A stretch of 64,000 bases of DNA from contig NZ_LXYO01000023.1 in the NCBI RefSeq assembly GCF_001650915.1, positions 1 to 64,000 of the forward strand, in the 5' to 3' direction. The translations under genes and the position numbers were made by a program. Below the pieces are notes generated by a model. The model made no database searches. It saw nothing but the letters and a program-made list of their open reading frames with translations, and was not told the origin of the DNA. Within the stretch, counting starts at the first letter, position 1. Each line of letters opens with the position of its first letter. Source of the DNA: Marinobacter sp. EhC06. Lineage in GTDB: Bacteria; Pseudomonadota; Gammaproteobacteria; Pseudomonadales; Oleiphilaceae. This document shows positions 26,969 to 36,564 of this stretch, piece by piece.

Positions 26969-28594
26969 TCAGATATCGCAGCCCTCCGCCTTTTCGAGAA
27001 TCATGTCAGCAGCCTTTTCGGCAATGGCAATCGTAGGCGCGTTGGTATTGCCGCTGGTCAACCGTGGCATGATGGACGCGTCGACCACACGCAGGCCTTC
27101 GAGCCCATGCACCCTCAGTTGTGGGTCCACTACCGCCATCCTGTCAGTACCCATTTTGCACGTGCCCACCGGGTGGTACACCAGGCCCACCTTTTCCTTC
27201 ACCTTTTCAATAATCTGCTCGTCGGACTGGCAGTCTGCGCCCGGGTGGATTTCCTCACCGCGATAATCGTCAAAGGCCTTCGCCGCCAGAATTCGGCGCG
27301 CCTGGCGGATACCGTTTACCATGACTTTGCAGTCGTCGGGATCTGCGAAGAAGTTGTAGTCGATGTCCGGTGCCGTAAACGGATCGGCCGATGTGATATT
27401 GACGGTACCTGAACTCTTCGGCCGCAGCACACAGACATGCACAGAATAACCGGGGTTGGACATGAGCTTCAGGTCACGGCCGCTGTCATCAAACAACAGC
27501 GGCAGCATGTGAAGCTGGACATCCGGGCGATTAACGCTGTCACTGGACCTGATAAAGCCGCCAGCCTCGGTGATGGATTTGGCCAGCTTGCCCTGCTTGC
27601 TGAGGGTATACCGAATGGTATCCGGGAGCATTTTCAGCAGGCCACCGAACGAGGCAGTGAAGCCATTGTTCTTCCTGCTTGAAACCAGGACGCAGGCGTC
27701 CACGTGCTCCTGAAGATTCTTACCCACTCCCGGTAATTCGTGCAGGCACCCAATACCCAGGTTTTCCAGGATGTCGCGGTCTCCGATGCCGGAAAGCTGA
27801 AGCAACTGGGGCGAGTTGATCGCTCCACCGCTTAGAATGATTTCCCGGTTTGCCCGCAACACCCAATCTCTGCCCTTGTGGCGGAGCTCTACCGCAACAG
27901 ACCGTTTGCCCTCGAACACCACTTTTTTCACCTGTGCGTCGGTGAATACAGTCAGGTTCTGGCGAGTCATGGCCGGCTTCAAATAGGCGTCGGCGGCACC
28001 GAATCGACGGCCATTCTTGATGTTCAGGTGGAAATAGCCCACGCCTTCCTGGTTGGCGCCGTTAAAATCGCTGTTGCAGGGAAAACCGGCCTGCCGTGCC
28101 GCATCTACGAAAGCTTCGGACATCGGGTACTCCGCTGTTTCCGGTACACTGATGTGAAGGTTGCCACCTTTGCCGTGATAAGGGGTTCCGGAAAGCGTCT
28201 CGTGGTGTTCCGATTTCAGGAAGTAAGGCAACATCTCGCGATAGCCCCAGCCTTCGTTACCGAGTGCCTCCCACTCGTCGTAGTCCTCTTTCTGACCGCG
28301 CACGTAGAGCATGCCGTTTATTGACGAACTACCACCAAGCCCTTTTCCCCTGGGGGTAAACAAGGGCTCACCATCTCGCAGTTTCTGGTCGGGCCTGGCG
28401 TTGAATGCCCAGTTGTACTTCTTGAGAAACATGTGGGCGGCAAAGGCGCCCGGCGTCCGGATGGTGAACGAATCCCCACCCGGCCCCGCCTCCAGTATGC
28501 AGATCGAGTATCGGCCATCGGCTGAAAGCCGATCCGCCAGTACGCTACCGGCAGAGCCGGCACCGACCACGATGTAATCAAAATTCTCGTTCAC
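26969..28594 (-). CDS. GMC-family FAD-dependent alcohol dehydrogenase
   Basis: A 541-residue GMC oxidoreductase of the choline-dehydrogenase/AlkJ type. It has the FAD motif GAGSAGS near the N-terminus, the PROSITE-type segment RGKGLGGSSSINGM, the second signature SGGAINSPQLLQLSGIG, and the C-terminal VYHPVGTCKMG with the catalytic His. It would oxidise a primary alcohol to the aldehyde, passing electrons to the respiratory chain. Its start overlaps the alkyl sulfatase stop by 4 bases, so the enzyme probably oxidises the alcohol that the sulfatase frees. Confidence 0.87.
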   Translation of the reverse strand: MNENFDYIVVGAGSAGSVLADRLSADGRYSICILEAGPGGDSFTIRTPGAFAAHMFLKKYNWAFNARPDQKLRDGEPLFTPRGKGLGGSSSINGMLYVRGQKEDYDEWEALGNEGWGYREMLPYFLKSEHHETLSGTPYHGKGGNLHISVPETAEYPMSEAFVDAARQAGFPCNSDFNGANQEGVGYFHLNIKNGRRFGAADAYLKPAMTRQNLTVFTDAQVKKVVFEGKRSVAVELRHKGRDWVLRANREIILSGGAINSPQLLQLSGIGDRDILENLGIGCLHELPGVGKNLQEHVDACVLVSSRKNNGFTASFGGLLKMLPDTIRYTLSKQGKLAKSITEAGGFIRSSDSVNRPDVQLHMLPLLFDDSGRDLKLMSNPGYSVHVCVLRPKSSGTVNITSADPFTAPDIDYNFFADPDDCKVMVNGIRQARRILAAKAFDDYRGEEIHPGADCQSDEQIIEKVKEKVGLVYHPVGTCKMGTDRMAVVDPQLRVHGLEGLRVVDASIMPRLTSGNTNAPTIAIAEKAADMILEKAEGCDI

Positions 28595-30570
28595 GGTTGT
28601 TCCCCCACCGGTTCAATGATGGAGAAGTTTGCTGGTGGTTTTTCCAGCATTTGCAGCAGGCCAAAGAAGGCATCCACTGCCCCCTCGACCTGGATCTCGC
28701 CAGACTCCACCGCCTCCGGGAAGCTGGTTTTTTGAAGAAGGATATTATCCAGTACCGCTCGGGGCATACTCACACTGGCGTGGGCACGCTCGTCCAGCTC
28801 CCCCGACCGATGGGTCAGTGTGGCATTCTGCAGGTTCAGCCGGTAATCCTCACCCTGGTCGGTAATAGACCAGTTGATCACCAGATGCTCTCCGGCGGCT
28901 TTTTCCGGGTCAATCCTTACTGCCATCGAATCAAAAAACATACTGGTTTGCAGTGCCTGCATCAGATCTGGCTGCAGCCCCACATGTTTCGGCGTGATTA
29001 CACCGTGGCGCAATTCGTGCGCGCCAACGAGGTAGGCGCTACGCCAGGTGCCCGCCTCGGCCTGGTAACCAAGCTGCTCCAGAGCGTCCGCGCCCAGTTC
29101 GCGCGCTTCACGGTTTTCAGGGTTGGCATACACGAGATCACGCATCACTGATGCAACCCAGCGATAGTCGCCGTCCGCAAAATCTTCGCGGGCCTTTCGG
29201 AGCACTTCTGCCTCACCGCCCATGTAGTCGATGGTGCGTCTCGATTCTTCACGAGGTGGCAAAGGGTTAAGGTTGGCGGGATTGGCGTCATACCAACCCA
29301 TGTAGCGCTGATATATACCGCGGGCATTGTGGCTGACGGTTCCGTAATAACCGCGCGCTGACCATTCCTGGTTCAGGCTTTCAGGCAACTGCAGGTTTTC
29401 AGCAATATCGCCGGGCAACATGCCACGGTTCATCATACGGACCGTCTGATCGTGGATATGCTTGTACAGGTCCCTTTGAACCTCCAGAAAATGCGTGATG
29501 TCCTCAGGGTTCCAGATCGGCCAGTGGTGCTGGGCCACCAGAATGTCCGTGCGATCAGCGAAGCGAACCAGTACCTTGTCGATAAACCTGGACCAGGAAC
29601 TGGCGTCGCGAATGGCGGCTCCGCGGATGGTGTAGATGTTATGCAGGTGCTGACTTGTGATCTCGGCGGTGTTGAGCACACGGAACTGAGGGAAATACAT
29701 CATCATCTCAGATTCGGCTTCGGTGCCGTGCGCCATCTGGAACTCAATCTCGATACCATCGATGGTCAGGTTGGCGTTGTCAGGCACCGTATCGGTGGGA
29801 GCAATAAGGCTGAGCCCACCGCTACCCAGTGCCTTGCCAAGCCCGGTGTCGACATGAGCTCTCACGCCTGGAGTCAAACCAGCGCCGAACTGGTAGGTGG
29901 CGCGACGGGTCATGGCATTGCCGGCAATGACGTTTTCAGCGATCGCATGCTCCATGAACCCCTCCGGAGCATAGATCCGGACCTTACCGGCGCGAACATC
30001 CTCCTCATTAACGACACCCTTCACACCGCCGAAATGATCCGCATGGTTGTGTGTGTAAAGCACTGCCACAACGGGCTTTTTGGTTCGATGCTGGTAATAG
30101 AGTTCCAGACCGGCGCGCGCCGTCGCGGGCGTCAGAAGGGGGTCGATGATGATCAGGCCGCTGTCGCCCTCAAGGATGGTCATATTGGACAGATCCATGT
30201 TGCGGATCTGGTACATGCCTTCGACCACTTCGAACAGCCCATGGATCGCATTCAGTTGCGCCATGCGCCACAGGCTTGGATTGACGGAATCTGGAGCCGC
30301 ATCGGCCTCCAGAAAAGCAAACGGCGCCATGTCCCAGGCCACGTGCCCCTCTTCATCCACCACCCTGCCATTCGGCAACGCACCCATAAAACCGCGGCGC
30401 GCATCCTCAAACGATTGAGTGTCGGCAAACGGCAGCTCATTCAGTACTGCCTGATTGAACTGGGCCGTCGCCTCGGTGGCCGGCTTGGACGTTTCGGCCT
30501 GAGCGATCATCGGGAACAGTAAACCGGCACCTAACGCTGTCAGCATGGCCTTCTTGAATAGGGGTAGCAT
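28591..30570 (-). CDS. secreted alkyl sulfatase, metallo-beta-lactamase fold (SdsA1-like)
   Basis: A 659-residue protein, the same size as Pseudomonas SdsA1. A signal peptide (LFKKAMLTALGAGLLFPMIA) precedes the beta-lactamase-fold zinc motif THNHADHFGG. Further metal ligands follow, then an alkyl-sulfatase dimerisation domain and a C-terminal SCP2-like lipid-binding domain. The family cleaves primary alkyl sulfates such as dodecyl sulfate to alcohol and sulfate in the periplasm. The start at 30570 has GAGGAGA upstream; the frame to 30738 crosses the LysR promoter. It is coupled to the GMC dehydrogenase and divergent from a LysR regulator. Confidence 0.9.
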   Translation of the reverse strand: MLPLFKKAMLTALGAGLLFPMIAQAETSKPATEATAQFNQAVLNELPFADTQSFEDARRGFMGALPNGRVVDEEGHVAWDMAPFAFLEADAAPDSVNPSLWRMAQLNAIHGLFEVVEGMYQIRNMDLSNMTILEGDSGLIIIDPLLTPATARAGLELYYQHRTKKPVVAVLYTHNHADHFGGVKGVVNEEDVRAGKVRIYAPEGFMEHAIAENVIAGNAMTRRATYQFGAGLTPGVRAHVDTGLGKALGSGGLSLIAPTDTVPDNANLTIDGIEIEFQMAHGTEAESEMMMYFPQFRVLNTAEITSQHLHNIYTIRGAAIRDASSWSRFIDKVLVRFADRTDILVAQHHWPIWNPEDITHFLEVQRDLYKHIHDQTVRMMNRGMLPGDIAENLQLPESLNQEWSARGYYGTVSHNARGIYQRYMGWYDANPANLNPLPPREESRRTIDYMGGEAEVLRKAREDFADGDYRWVASVMRDLVYANPENREARELGADALEQLGYQAEAGTWRSAYLVGAHELRHGVITPKHVGLQPDLMQALQTSMFFDSMAVRIDPEKAAGEHLVINWSITDQGEDYRLNLQNATLTHRSGELDERAHASVSMPRAVLDNILLQKTSFPEAVESGEIQVEGAVDAFFGLLQMLEKPPANFSIIEPVGEQP

Positions 30571-30687
30571 GCGGAATCTCCTCTTTTTGGCGGCACCTGG
30601 GTTTTGTTGGTTTCGAATCGTGCGCCACGTAACTGCAGTTTGAAGCGAGGTGTTCCGTTCATCCAATGCAATGTTTCTTGACTTAAT

Positions 30688-30702
30688 ATGCGCAAAACGC
30701 AT
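30688..30702. promoter_or_regulatory. LysR-type operator (ATGCG-N5-CGCAT)
   Basis: ATGCGCAAAACGCAT is a perfect interrupted palindrome containing the T-N11-A pattern of LysR-type sites. It lies in the divergent gap between the sulfatase and lysR genes, 12 bases before the lysR start. This is the typical place for autoregulation and divergent control. Confidence 0.65.
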
Positions 30703-30714
30703 AGATATAGTGCC

Positions 30715-31611
30715 ATGGACACACGACACATCCGGCATTTCATGGCGTTAGTTGAGTGCGGCAGTTTTGCCCGCGCCTCGGAAGTCGTGCACCTGTCTCA
30801 ACCGGCGTTAAGTCGCAGCATCCAGGAACTGGAGCGCCAACTCGGGGCAAGACTGTTCGATCGGGGGCGCTTCGGGGTGGTTTTGACCGCGCACGGGCGA
30901 GCCGCTCTACCCCATGTCCGGGGCCTGCTGGCAGCGGCAGAGTCTTTAAGACAGGAAGTCGAGGCCATCGACGAGCTTGAGACAGGCGAATTGAATATCG
31001 GAACCGGCCCCTACCCGGCGCTGGCCCTGATGGATAAGGTCTGTGCCCGGTTTGTGGATCAGTACCCGGGAATCCGCCTCAACATTCGGACAGATAACTG
31101 GCAGGATTTACGCCTTGCGCTGTTGGACCATGAGATAGAGCTCTTTGTGGCCGATACCGGCGAGTTGTCTGGCGATCCCGATCTGGAAATAACCCACTTG
31201 CCGCAGCCCGAAGTTGTTGTGTTTTGTCGTCATGATCACCCGTTGGCTCAGGCGACGGGGGTGGTATGGGGAGATTTACTCGATTATCCAATAGCCATGA
31301 CACGTGTTCCTGAAGATATGGAACGGAATATTCAGGCCATGAGCGCGCAACAAGGGGGGCTGAAACGAAGAATCGAGTGCGACAATATTGCCATGCTTGC
31401 CGCCATTGTTACTGGCAGCAAGGCCATCAGTATCGCACCCAGACCTATAGTGGCCGATTTGCTTGATAGCGGAAAGGTGACAACCGTTTCTGTATCCGGG
31501 ATTGAGACTCTTCGGACCCGCTATGGTGTCTTGCAGCGTTGCGGGAGGCCGCTTTCACCGGCGGCAGCCAAGTTCCATTCCATGGTTCTGGAATTCGCAA
31601 AACTGAAATGA
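30715..31611 (+). CDS. LysR-family transcriptional regulator
   Basis: A 298-residue LysR protein. The N-terminal winged HTH reads FMALVECGSFARASEVVHLS then QPALSRSIQELERQLGARLF, followed by a linker helix and a two-lobed effector domain. I chose ATG 30715 because the family normally starts at the MDTRHIRHF segment. The frame from 30688 would begin within the palindrome. It is divergent from the alkyl sulfatase/GMC operon and probably regulates it. Confidence 0.9.
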   Translation: MDTRHIRHFMALVECGSFARASEVVHLSQPALSRSIQELERQLGARLFDRGRFGVVLTAHGRAALPHVRGLLAAAESLRQEVEAIDELETGELNIGTGPYPALALMDKVCARFVDQYPGIRLNIRTDNWQDLRLALLDHEIELFVADTGELSGDPDLEITHLPQPEVVVFCRHDHPLAQATGVVWGDLLDYPIAMTRVPEDMERNIQAMSAQQGGLKRRIECDNIAMLAAIVTGSKAISIAPRPIVADLLDSGKVTTVSVSGIETLRTRYGVLQRCGRPLSPAAAKFHSMVLEFAKLK

Positions 31612-31677
31612 ACCAGGAACATGGCATTTAAGGCGCATTCCAGAAAGCCGGGTTTGTGAAGCGGCGGCAAACATGAT

Positions 31678-31782
31678 TCAGACCGGACCGTGATCAATGG
31701 CGGACAAGGCCTCGTTCACCTGGAACACTTTGCCGTTGACCTTCGGTACACCGAATTCTTTCAGCCGGGCCGCCCAGCCTGT
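31678..31782 (-). pseudogene. possible C-terminal gene remnant
   Basis: An open stretch of 34 codons with protein-like composition (includes EFGVPKVNGKVFQVNEALSA) ends in TGA at 31678. It has no start codon and is closed by a stop at 31783. It lies just after codA on the same strand. I do not recognise the family. It may be the tail of a deleted gene, or chance. Confidence 0.25.
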
Positions 31783-31793
31783 TCAGATACCAT

Positions 31794-33023
31794 TTAGCTG
31801 CCACGATTGACCAAAACGCGGCCATCACGCACCGACGCCAGAACCGGCAACTGCCCAAGCAGCACCTCATAGGGCGACCGCCCCTGCAGAACAACACAGC
31901 GAGCCGGAAGGCCCTCCTCGATGCCGTATTCTTCCAGATCCAATGCTGCAGCACCGTTGTCGGTGATCAGCTCCAGCGACCGATCAATCCAACCCATGCC
32001 CAGCATGTGGCAGGCGTGCAGGCCTACGTCCAGGGTACGGAGCATGTTGCCGTTGCCCAGTGGATACCAGGGATCGCGGATGGAATCCTGGCCGAAGGCC
32101 ACCTTCAGCCCCGCATCCAGCAGTTCCGGAACCCGGGTCAGGCCACGGCGTTTCGGGTAACCATCGAATCGTCCCTGCAGGTGCAGGCTTTCGGTGGGCA
32201 TGGACAGGAAACGCAGGCCGGATTTCTTCAACAAGCGGAACAGCCGGCTGCAGTAATGGTCGTTGTACGAGCCCATGGCACAGGTATGGCTGGCGGTGAC
32301 CCGTGAGCCATAATCCAGCTTGAGCGCCTCTGCAGCGAGCACTTCCAGGAAACGGGACTCGGGATCATCAATCTCGTCGCAATGCACATCCACCAGAAGG
32401 TCGTGTTTGTGGGCCAACGCCACCAGCCATTGAACCGATTCAACACCGTAGTCTCGAGTGAATTCGAAATGGGGAATGCCACCGACAACATCGGCCCCCA
32501 GACGAACCGCCTCTTCCATCAGCTCCTTGCCCTGGGGAAATGACCAGAGGCCTTCCTGGGGAAAAGCGACAATCTGCAGGTCGACTGTGTCAGCCATGCG
32601 CTCACGCACTTCCAACATGGCCTTCAGCCCTGTCAGCTTGGGGTCCGTCACGTCCACGTGGGTGCGGACGTGCTGAATGCCGTTATCGGCAAACAGCTTC
32701 AACGTCTGTTCGGCCCGGCCAATCACGTCGTCATGAGTCAGGCTGGCTTTGCGTTCAGACCAACACTCGATCCCTTCAAACAAGGTACCACTCTGGTTCC
32801 AGCGTGGCTCGCCGGCGGTCATGGCCGCGTCCAGGTGGATGTGCGGCTCCACGAAAGGAGGAGCGACCAGATTTCCGCCGGCGTCCAGCTGGTTCTCGGC
32901 AACGCTTTCAGTCGCATCCTGCGCCGTGACACTGCTGAATTTTCCATCAGTGATGGTCAGCCGGAATAACCCCTCACGGCCCTGCAACCGAGCATTGATA
33001 ATAGCGTTCAGATTTTCACTCAT
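31794..33023 (-). CDS. codA: cytosine deaminase
   Basis: A 409-residue amidohydrolase that aligns with E. coli CodA, even in numbering: metal ligands His61 and His63 (EPHIHLD), His214 and Glu217 (DVHCDEIDD), His246 (ASHT), Asp313 in GQDS, and Gln156. It should convert cytosine to uracil and ammonia. The residue at 314, Asp in E. coli CodA (GHDD), is Ser here, which borders the pyrimidine pocket. A related substrate is therefore possible. It is the last gene of codB-pucR-codA, with a GGAG site before the ATG. Confidence 0.85.
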   Translation of the reverse strand: MSENLNAIINARLQGREGLFRLTITDGKFSSVTAQDATESVAENQLDAGGNLVAPPFVEPHIHLDAAMTAGEPRWNQSGTLFEGIECWSERKASLTHDDVIGRAEQTLKLFADNGIQHVRTHVDVTDPKLTGLKAMLEVRERMADTVDLQIVAFPQEGLWSFPQGKELMEEAVRLGADVVGGIPHFEFTRDYGVESVQWLVALAHKHDLLVDVHCDEIDDPESRFLEVLAAEALKLDYGSRVTASHTCAMGSYNDHYCSRLFRLLKKSGLRFLSMPTESLHLQGRFDGYPKRRGLTRVPELLDAGLKVAFGQDSIRDPWYPLGNGNMLRTLDVGLHACHMLGMGWIDRSLELITDNGAAALDLEEYGIEEGLPARCVVLQGRSPYEVLLGQLPVLASVRDGRVLVNRGS

Positions 33024-33056
33024 AACATCTCCACACAGATTTTCCGCTGGTTTGAA

Positions 33057-33758
33057 TCATGGCCTCGACAACAGATGGGCCAGCACCAGGGTTTTGAAAT
33101 ATTCATTCGGTTCAGCCGCCGGAGGCATCTCCGCGACCAACCGATTCATCCGGTTCCGGATGGTGTTTCTGTGGCAGCCAAGGGCTTCGGCCATGGCGCA
33201 CTGGTTTCCACGCTCCTGAAGCCATGACTCCAGAAGATCACGACTGTTCAGCAACTCGGCTTCCATCCCGGGCAGGTACTGCCGGATCAGTCGTTCGAGC
33301 TGGTGACTGCCGATACCGGCTATCAACGCCTCCGCCAGCCCGTCTTCCCGGGGTTCTTGCGCTCGCTCCGATGCGACAATCGCCCGGGCGATGGTTTCGG
33401 TCACATCCACCAGTGGCAGCGAATAAGGCTGCTCAAACAACGGAATGGCCAGCTCATCCGCCAGACGACTTAACATGGCCGGCAGCTGCCCGATGTAGGC
33501 ATCGCCGGTCAGCACAACCAGCCCCGATATGCCGCAGTCCCGGCCTTCATAGAGGCACTCGGCCAGGTTGGCCGGGCTACGATGGCGGCTGATACCGGTG
33601 ACAAATACCAGCTCGCCACCCCTGACCCAGTTGGTGAAAGACCGGTTCTCCGCCAGATAAGGCCAGCGCACCGTGTTTTCTGCGCCGGAACTCCCACCCC
33701 GCAGATGGATGGCCCCAAGGCCAGGGAGTTCCGGAATGTCACGGCACGTCAGGGCCAT
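33057..33758 (-). CDS. short PucR-family transcriptional regulator
   Basis: A 233-residue protein. The N-terminal PucR domain (about 1-120) includes GGELVFVTGIS and the ISGLVVLTGD segment. The C-terminal HTH_30 motif is CAMAEALGCHRNTIRNRMNRL. The central GGDEF-like domain of longer PucR/CdaR proteins is missing. PucR proteins respond to purines or related nitrogen sources, so it is probably the local regulator of cytosine use. Its ATG follows the codB stop directly (TAAATG), so translation is coupled. Confidence 0.85.
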   Translation of the reverse strand: MALTCRDIPELPGLGAIHLRGGSSGAENTVRWPYLAENRSFTNWVRGGELVFVTGISRHRSPANLAECLYEGRDCGISGLVVLTGDAYIGQLPAMLSRLADELAIPLFEQPYSLPLVDVTETIARAIVASERAQEPREDGLAEALIAGIGSHQLERLIRQYLPGMEAELLNSRDLLESWLQERGNQCAMAEALGCHRNTIRNRMNRLVAEMPPAAEPNEYFKTLVLAHLLSRP

Positions 33759-35042
33759 TTACACCGCTCCCAGAACCTGGGCCCGGCGATCACGCACGGC
33801 CTCACTGACCACAAGCACTACACCATAACTGGCCGCGGCAACCAGTACGCCAACAATCGGCGCGATCCATGGCGAGGTATAGGCCGCTGCCGAGCCTATG
33901 GCATAGGCCGCCAGCCCGGGAATATTGAACGCGGGCAGCGTCGCCGTTTCGAGTGACGGGTACTCGCGCTTATAGCCAATGAAATAGCTGGCCATGATGA
34001 CCCCGCCAATGGGCGGAATGAAGGTTCCAAGCAACACCAGGAACGGGACAAGCCACTCATACATACCCAGAACAGCCAGCACTGTGCCGATGGCGGCACC
34101 GCCCACTGTCACCAGCTTGCGCCGGCGGGTTCGAATCATATTGCAGCCGGCCACGGCGAAGTTGTATACGGTATTATCCTGCGTTGTCCAAAGATTCAGG
34201 AAGAGCATGAGAATACCCAGGGTCGCCAGCCCCTGCGCCACCATGATGTCGACGATATCCGCCTGCTGGTAAACCAGAGCACCAAAGGCGCCGATCAGCG
34301 TCATCAATCCATTACCGAGGAAGAACGCCAGTAGGGTCGCAATCACCGCCGTTTTTCCGGATTTGGCAAAACGGGTCCAGTTGGTAGCCTGGGTGCCTCC
34401 ACTGACGAAAGTGCCGAACACCATGGTAATAGCAGCAGCTACGGTCATTTCGTCTGAGGGGGTAATGGCGAGTAATCCCGAAAATCCACCGGCGTCCGAG
34501 GTGGCGATTGTCATACTCACCGCTACCAAAATAATCATCGCCGGCACCGCAAAGCGGGACAGCATTTCCAGCCCCTTGTAGCCAATGAACGCGGTGATAC
34601 AGAAGCCGAAACCGAACACCACCATCAGGGGCGTGGTCCAGCTCTCGGGCAAGCCCGTCAGCTTGACCAGGAGAATGGCCATGGTAGCCGTGCCCCAGGC
34701 GTACCAGCCGATCTGGGTAAAGCCCAGGATGAAGTCGGAGAGTTTGCTGCCCAGCTCACCGAAGGTAAAACGGGACATCAGTGCCGTATTCAGCCCCGAT
34801 TTGGCAGCGATGTAGCCAAGAATGGCGGCATAGGTACCCAGAAGAAGGTTCCCGGCTGCCAACACCAGCAGCATCGTTAAAAAATCGAATGCAACACCGA
34901 TACTGCCGCCCGCCCACATGGTGGCTGTGAAAAAGGTGAAGCCAAGCAGAACCAGGCCCATGGACCAGATACTGCGGCGCTGGTCCATGGGCACCGGGCT
35001 GAGCGGGTAGTCCTGTTCCTGAGGAGTCACTTGTGAGGTCAT
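33759..35042 (-). CDS. codB: cytosine permease, NCS1 family
   Basis: A 427-residue NCS1 transporter with about twelve membrane segments. The family-typical N-terminal DQRRSIWSMGLVLLGFTF and TWAGGS-like MWAGGSIGVAFDF segments are followed by a conserved central GFTQIGWYAWG. It should import cytosine with a proton or sodium ion. The start at 35042 has GAGAGACAAGG upstream; an extension to 35162 would cover the operator repeats. It is first in the operon with a PucR regulator and codA. Confidence 0.87.
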   Translation of the reverse strand: MTSQVTPQEQDYPLSPVPMDQRRSIWSMGLVLLGFTFFTATMWAGGSIGVAFDFLTMLLVLAAGNLLLGTYAAILGYIAAKSGLNTALMSRFTFGELGSKLSDFILGFTQIGWYAWGTATMAILLVKLTGLPESWTTPLMVVFGFGFCITAFIGYKGLEMLSRFAVPAMIILVAVSMTIATSDAGGFSGLLAITPSDEMTVAAAITMVFGTFVSGGTQATNWTRFAKSGKTAVIATLLAFFLGNGLMTLIGAFGALVYQQADIVDIMVAQGLATLGILMLFLNLWTTQDNTVYNFAVAGCNMIRTRRRKLVTVGGAAIGTVLAVLGMYEWLVPFLVLLGTFIPPIGGVIMASYFIGYKREYPSLETATLPAFNIPGLAAYAIGSAAAYTSPWIAPIVGVLVAAASYGVVLVVSEAVRDRRAQVLGAV

Positions 35043-35135
35043 TGCCTTGTCTCTCTTTGATAAAAACACGAGAGAAAGATGGCAACGTCTGTGCCATGTG
35101 GTCCTCACGGCCATGATTTGAGAGAGTGGATGACA

Positions 35136-35206
35136 CCTGACCTGTGCACTTTGCACAATCACACCAGGTCAGGATGTAGTCGCATCCCGGGTTCGCCCTG
35201 ACCTGG
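35136..35206. promoter_or_regulatory. codB upstream operator repeats
   Basis: Three copies of a CCTGACCTG-type half-site lie here: 35136-35144, inverted at 35164-35173 (CCAGGTCAGG), and direct at 35196-35206 (CCCTGACCTGG). A perfect GTGCA-CTT-TGCAC palindrome (35144-35156) sits between the first two. The spacing and symmetry suggest a cooperative repressor or activator site, presumably for the PucR protein of this operon. Confidence 0.5.
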
Positions 35207-35292
35207 TGCAAAAAAGCAGGCCAACGCTCATTTCAGTGCAGGACTGCCCAAAGACCAGACCCTGCAATACCGGCAATCCTGGATGGGAATGA

Positions 35293-36474
35293 TCAAAAGA
35301 ACGCCTGAATACCGGTCTGGGCTCGACCCAGAATCAGAGCGTGCACATCGTGAGTGCCTTCATAGGTATTCACCACTTCCAGATTCACCAGATGTCGCGC
35401 CACCCCAAATTCATCACTGATTCCGTTCCCCCCGAGCATATCCCTGGCCAGGCGGGCAACATCCAGGGCCTTGCCGCAGGAATTGCGCTTCATGATGGAA
35501 GTGATCTCGACGGCAGCCGTGCCCTCATCCTTCATCCGACCAAGACGCAGGCAGCCTTGCAGGGCCAGGGTGATGTCGGTCTGCATATCTGCCAGCTTTT
35601 TCTGGATCAGCTGGTTGGCGGCCAGGGGCCGACCGAACTGCTTGCGGTCCAGCACATACTGGCGAGCGGTGTGCCAGCAATCTTCGGCGGCACCCAGAGC
35701 ACCCCAGGAAATACCGTAGCGGGCGGAGTTCAGGCAGGTGAACGGCCCCTTCAGCCCTCGCACGTCCGGGAAGGCGTTTTCTTCCGGCACAAAGACGCCG
35801 TCCATCACGATTTCACCGGTGATCGAGGCCCGCAGCCCTACCTTGCCGTGAATGGCCGGGGCACTCAGGCCCTCCCAGCCTTTCTCAAGCACAAAGCCGC
35901 GAATTGCGCCGTCGTCGTCCTTGGCCCAGACCACGAACACATCAGCGATTGGGCTGTTGGTAATCCACATCTTGCTGCCGGTCAGGCGGTAACCGCCGTC
36001 CACCTTGCGGGCGCGGGTCGCCATGTTGCCGGGATCGGAGCCATGGTCTGGTTCGGTCAACCCGAAACACCCAATCCATTCTCCGGAAGCGAGTTTGGGC
36101 AGATACTTCTGGCGGGTTTCCTCATTACCGAATTCGTAGATGGGCACCATCACCAGAGATGACTGCACACTCATCATGGACCGGTAACCGGAATCCACCC
36201 GCTCCACCTCGCGAGCGATCAGGCCATAACACACGTAATTCAGGCCGCTACCGCCGTATTGCTCGGGAATGGTACATCCCAGCAGGCCTGTCTCGCCCAT
36301 TTCCCGGAATATCTCCGGGTCGGTCTGTTCGTTGCGGAAGGCTTCCAGCACCCGGGGCCGGAGCTTACTTTCGGCAAACTGGCGAGCACTCTCGCGCACC
36401 ATGCGCTCGTCTTCGGTCAGTTGCTGGTCCAGCAACAGCGGGTCTTCCCAGTTGAAACTTGCCTGGTTGGCCAT
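35293..36474 (-). CDS. gcdH: glutaryl-CoA dehydrogenase
   Basis: A 393-residue acyl-CoA dehydrogenase with the wording typical of Gcd[36 protein letters not shown], containing the catalytic Glu in the YEGT motif, and the early [16 protein letters not shown] segment. It oxidises and decarboxylates glutaryl-CoA to crotonyl-CoA. In this cluster it would handle the glutaryl-CoA that arises from pimeloyl-CoA after ring opening. It lies 91 bases downstream of badK on the same strand. Confidence 0.93.
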   Translation of the reverse strand: MANQASFNWEDPLLLDQQLTEDERMVRESARQFAESKLRPRVLEAFRNEQTDPEIFREMGETGLLGCTIPEQYGGSGLNYVCYGLIAREVERVDSGYRSMMSVQSSLVMVPIYEFGNEETRQKYLPKLASGEWIGCFGLTEPDHGSDPGNMATRARKVDGGYRLTGSKMWITNSPIADVFVVWAKDDDGAIRGFVLEKGWEGLSAPAIHGKVGLRASITGEIVMDGVFVPEENAFPDVRGLKGPFTCLNSARYGISWGALGAAEDCWHTARQYVLDRKQFGRPLAANQLIQKKLADMQTDITLALQGCLRLGRMKDEGTAAVEITSIMKRNSCGKALDVARLARDMLGGNGISDEFGVARHLVNLEVVNTYEGTHDVHALILGRAQTGIQAFF

Positions 36475-36564
36475 GATGTTTTGTCTCCGTGTCGTTATTC
36501 GTATTTGGAAAGCGCTCGAGCCCCACTCGATCCAACTTGCCTAAGATCCTGGCATCTGCGCAGA

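Noticed and set aside
29452..30522. A 356-codon plus-strand frame
   Set aside because: It lies opposite the alkyl sulfatase, which has the signal peptide and zinc motif. No independent evidence supports it.
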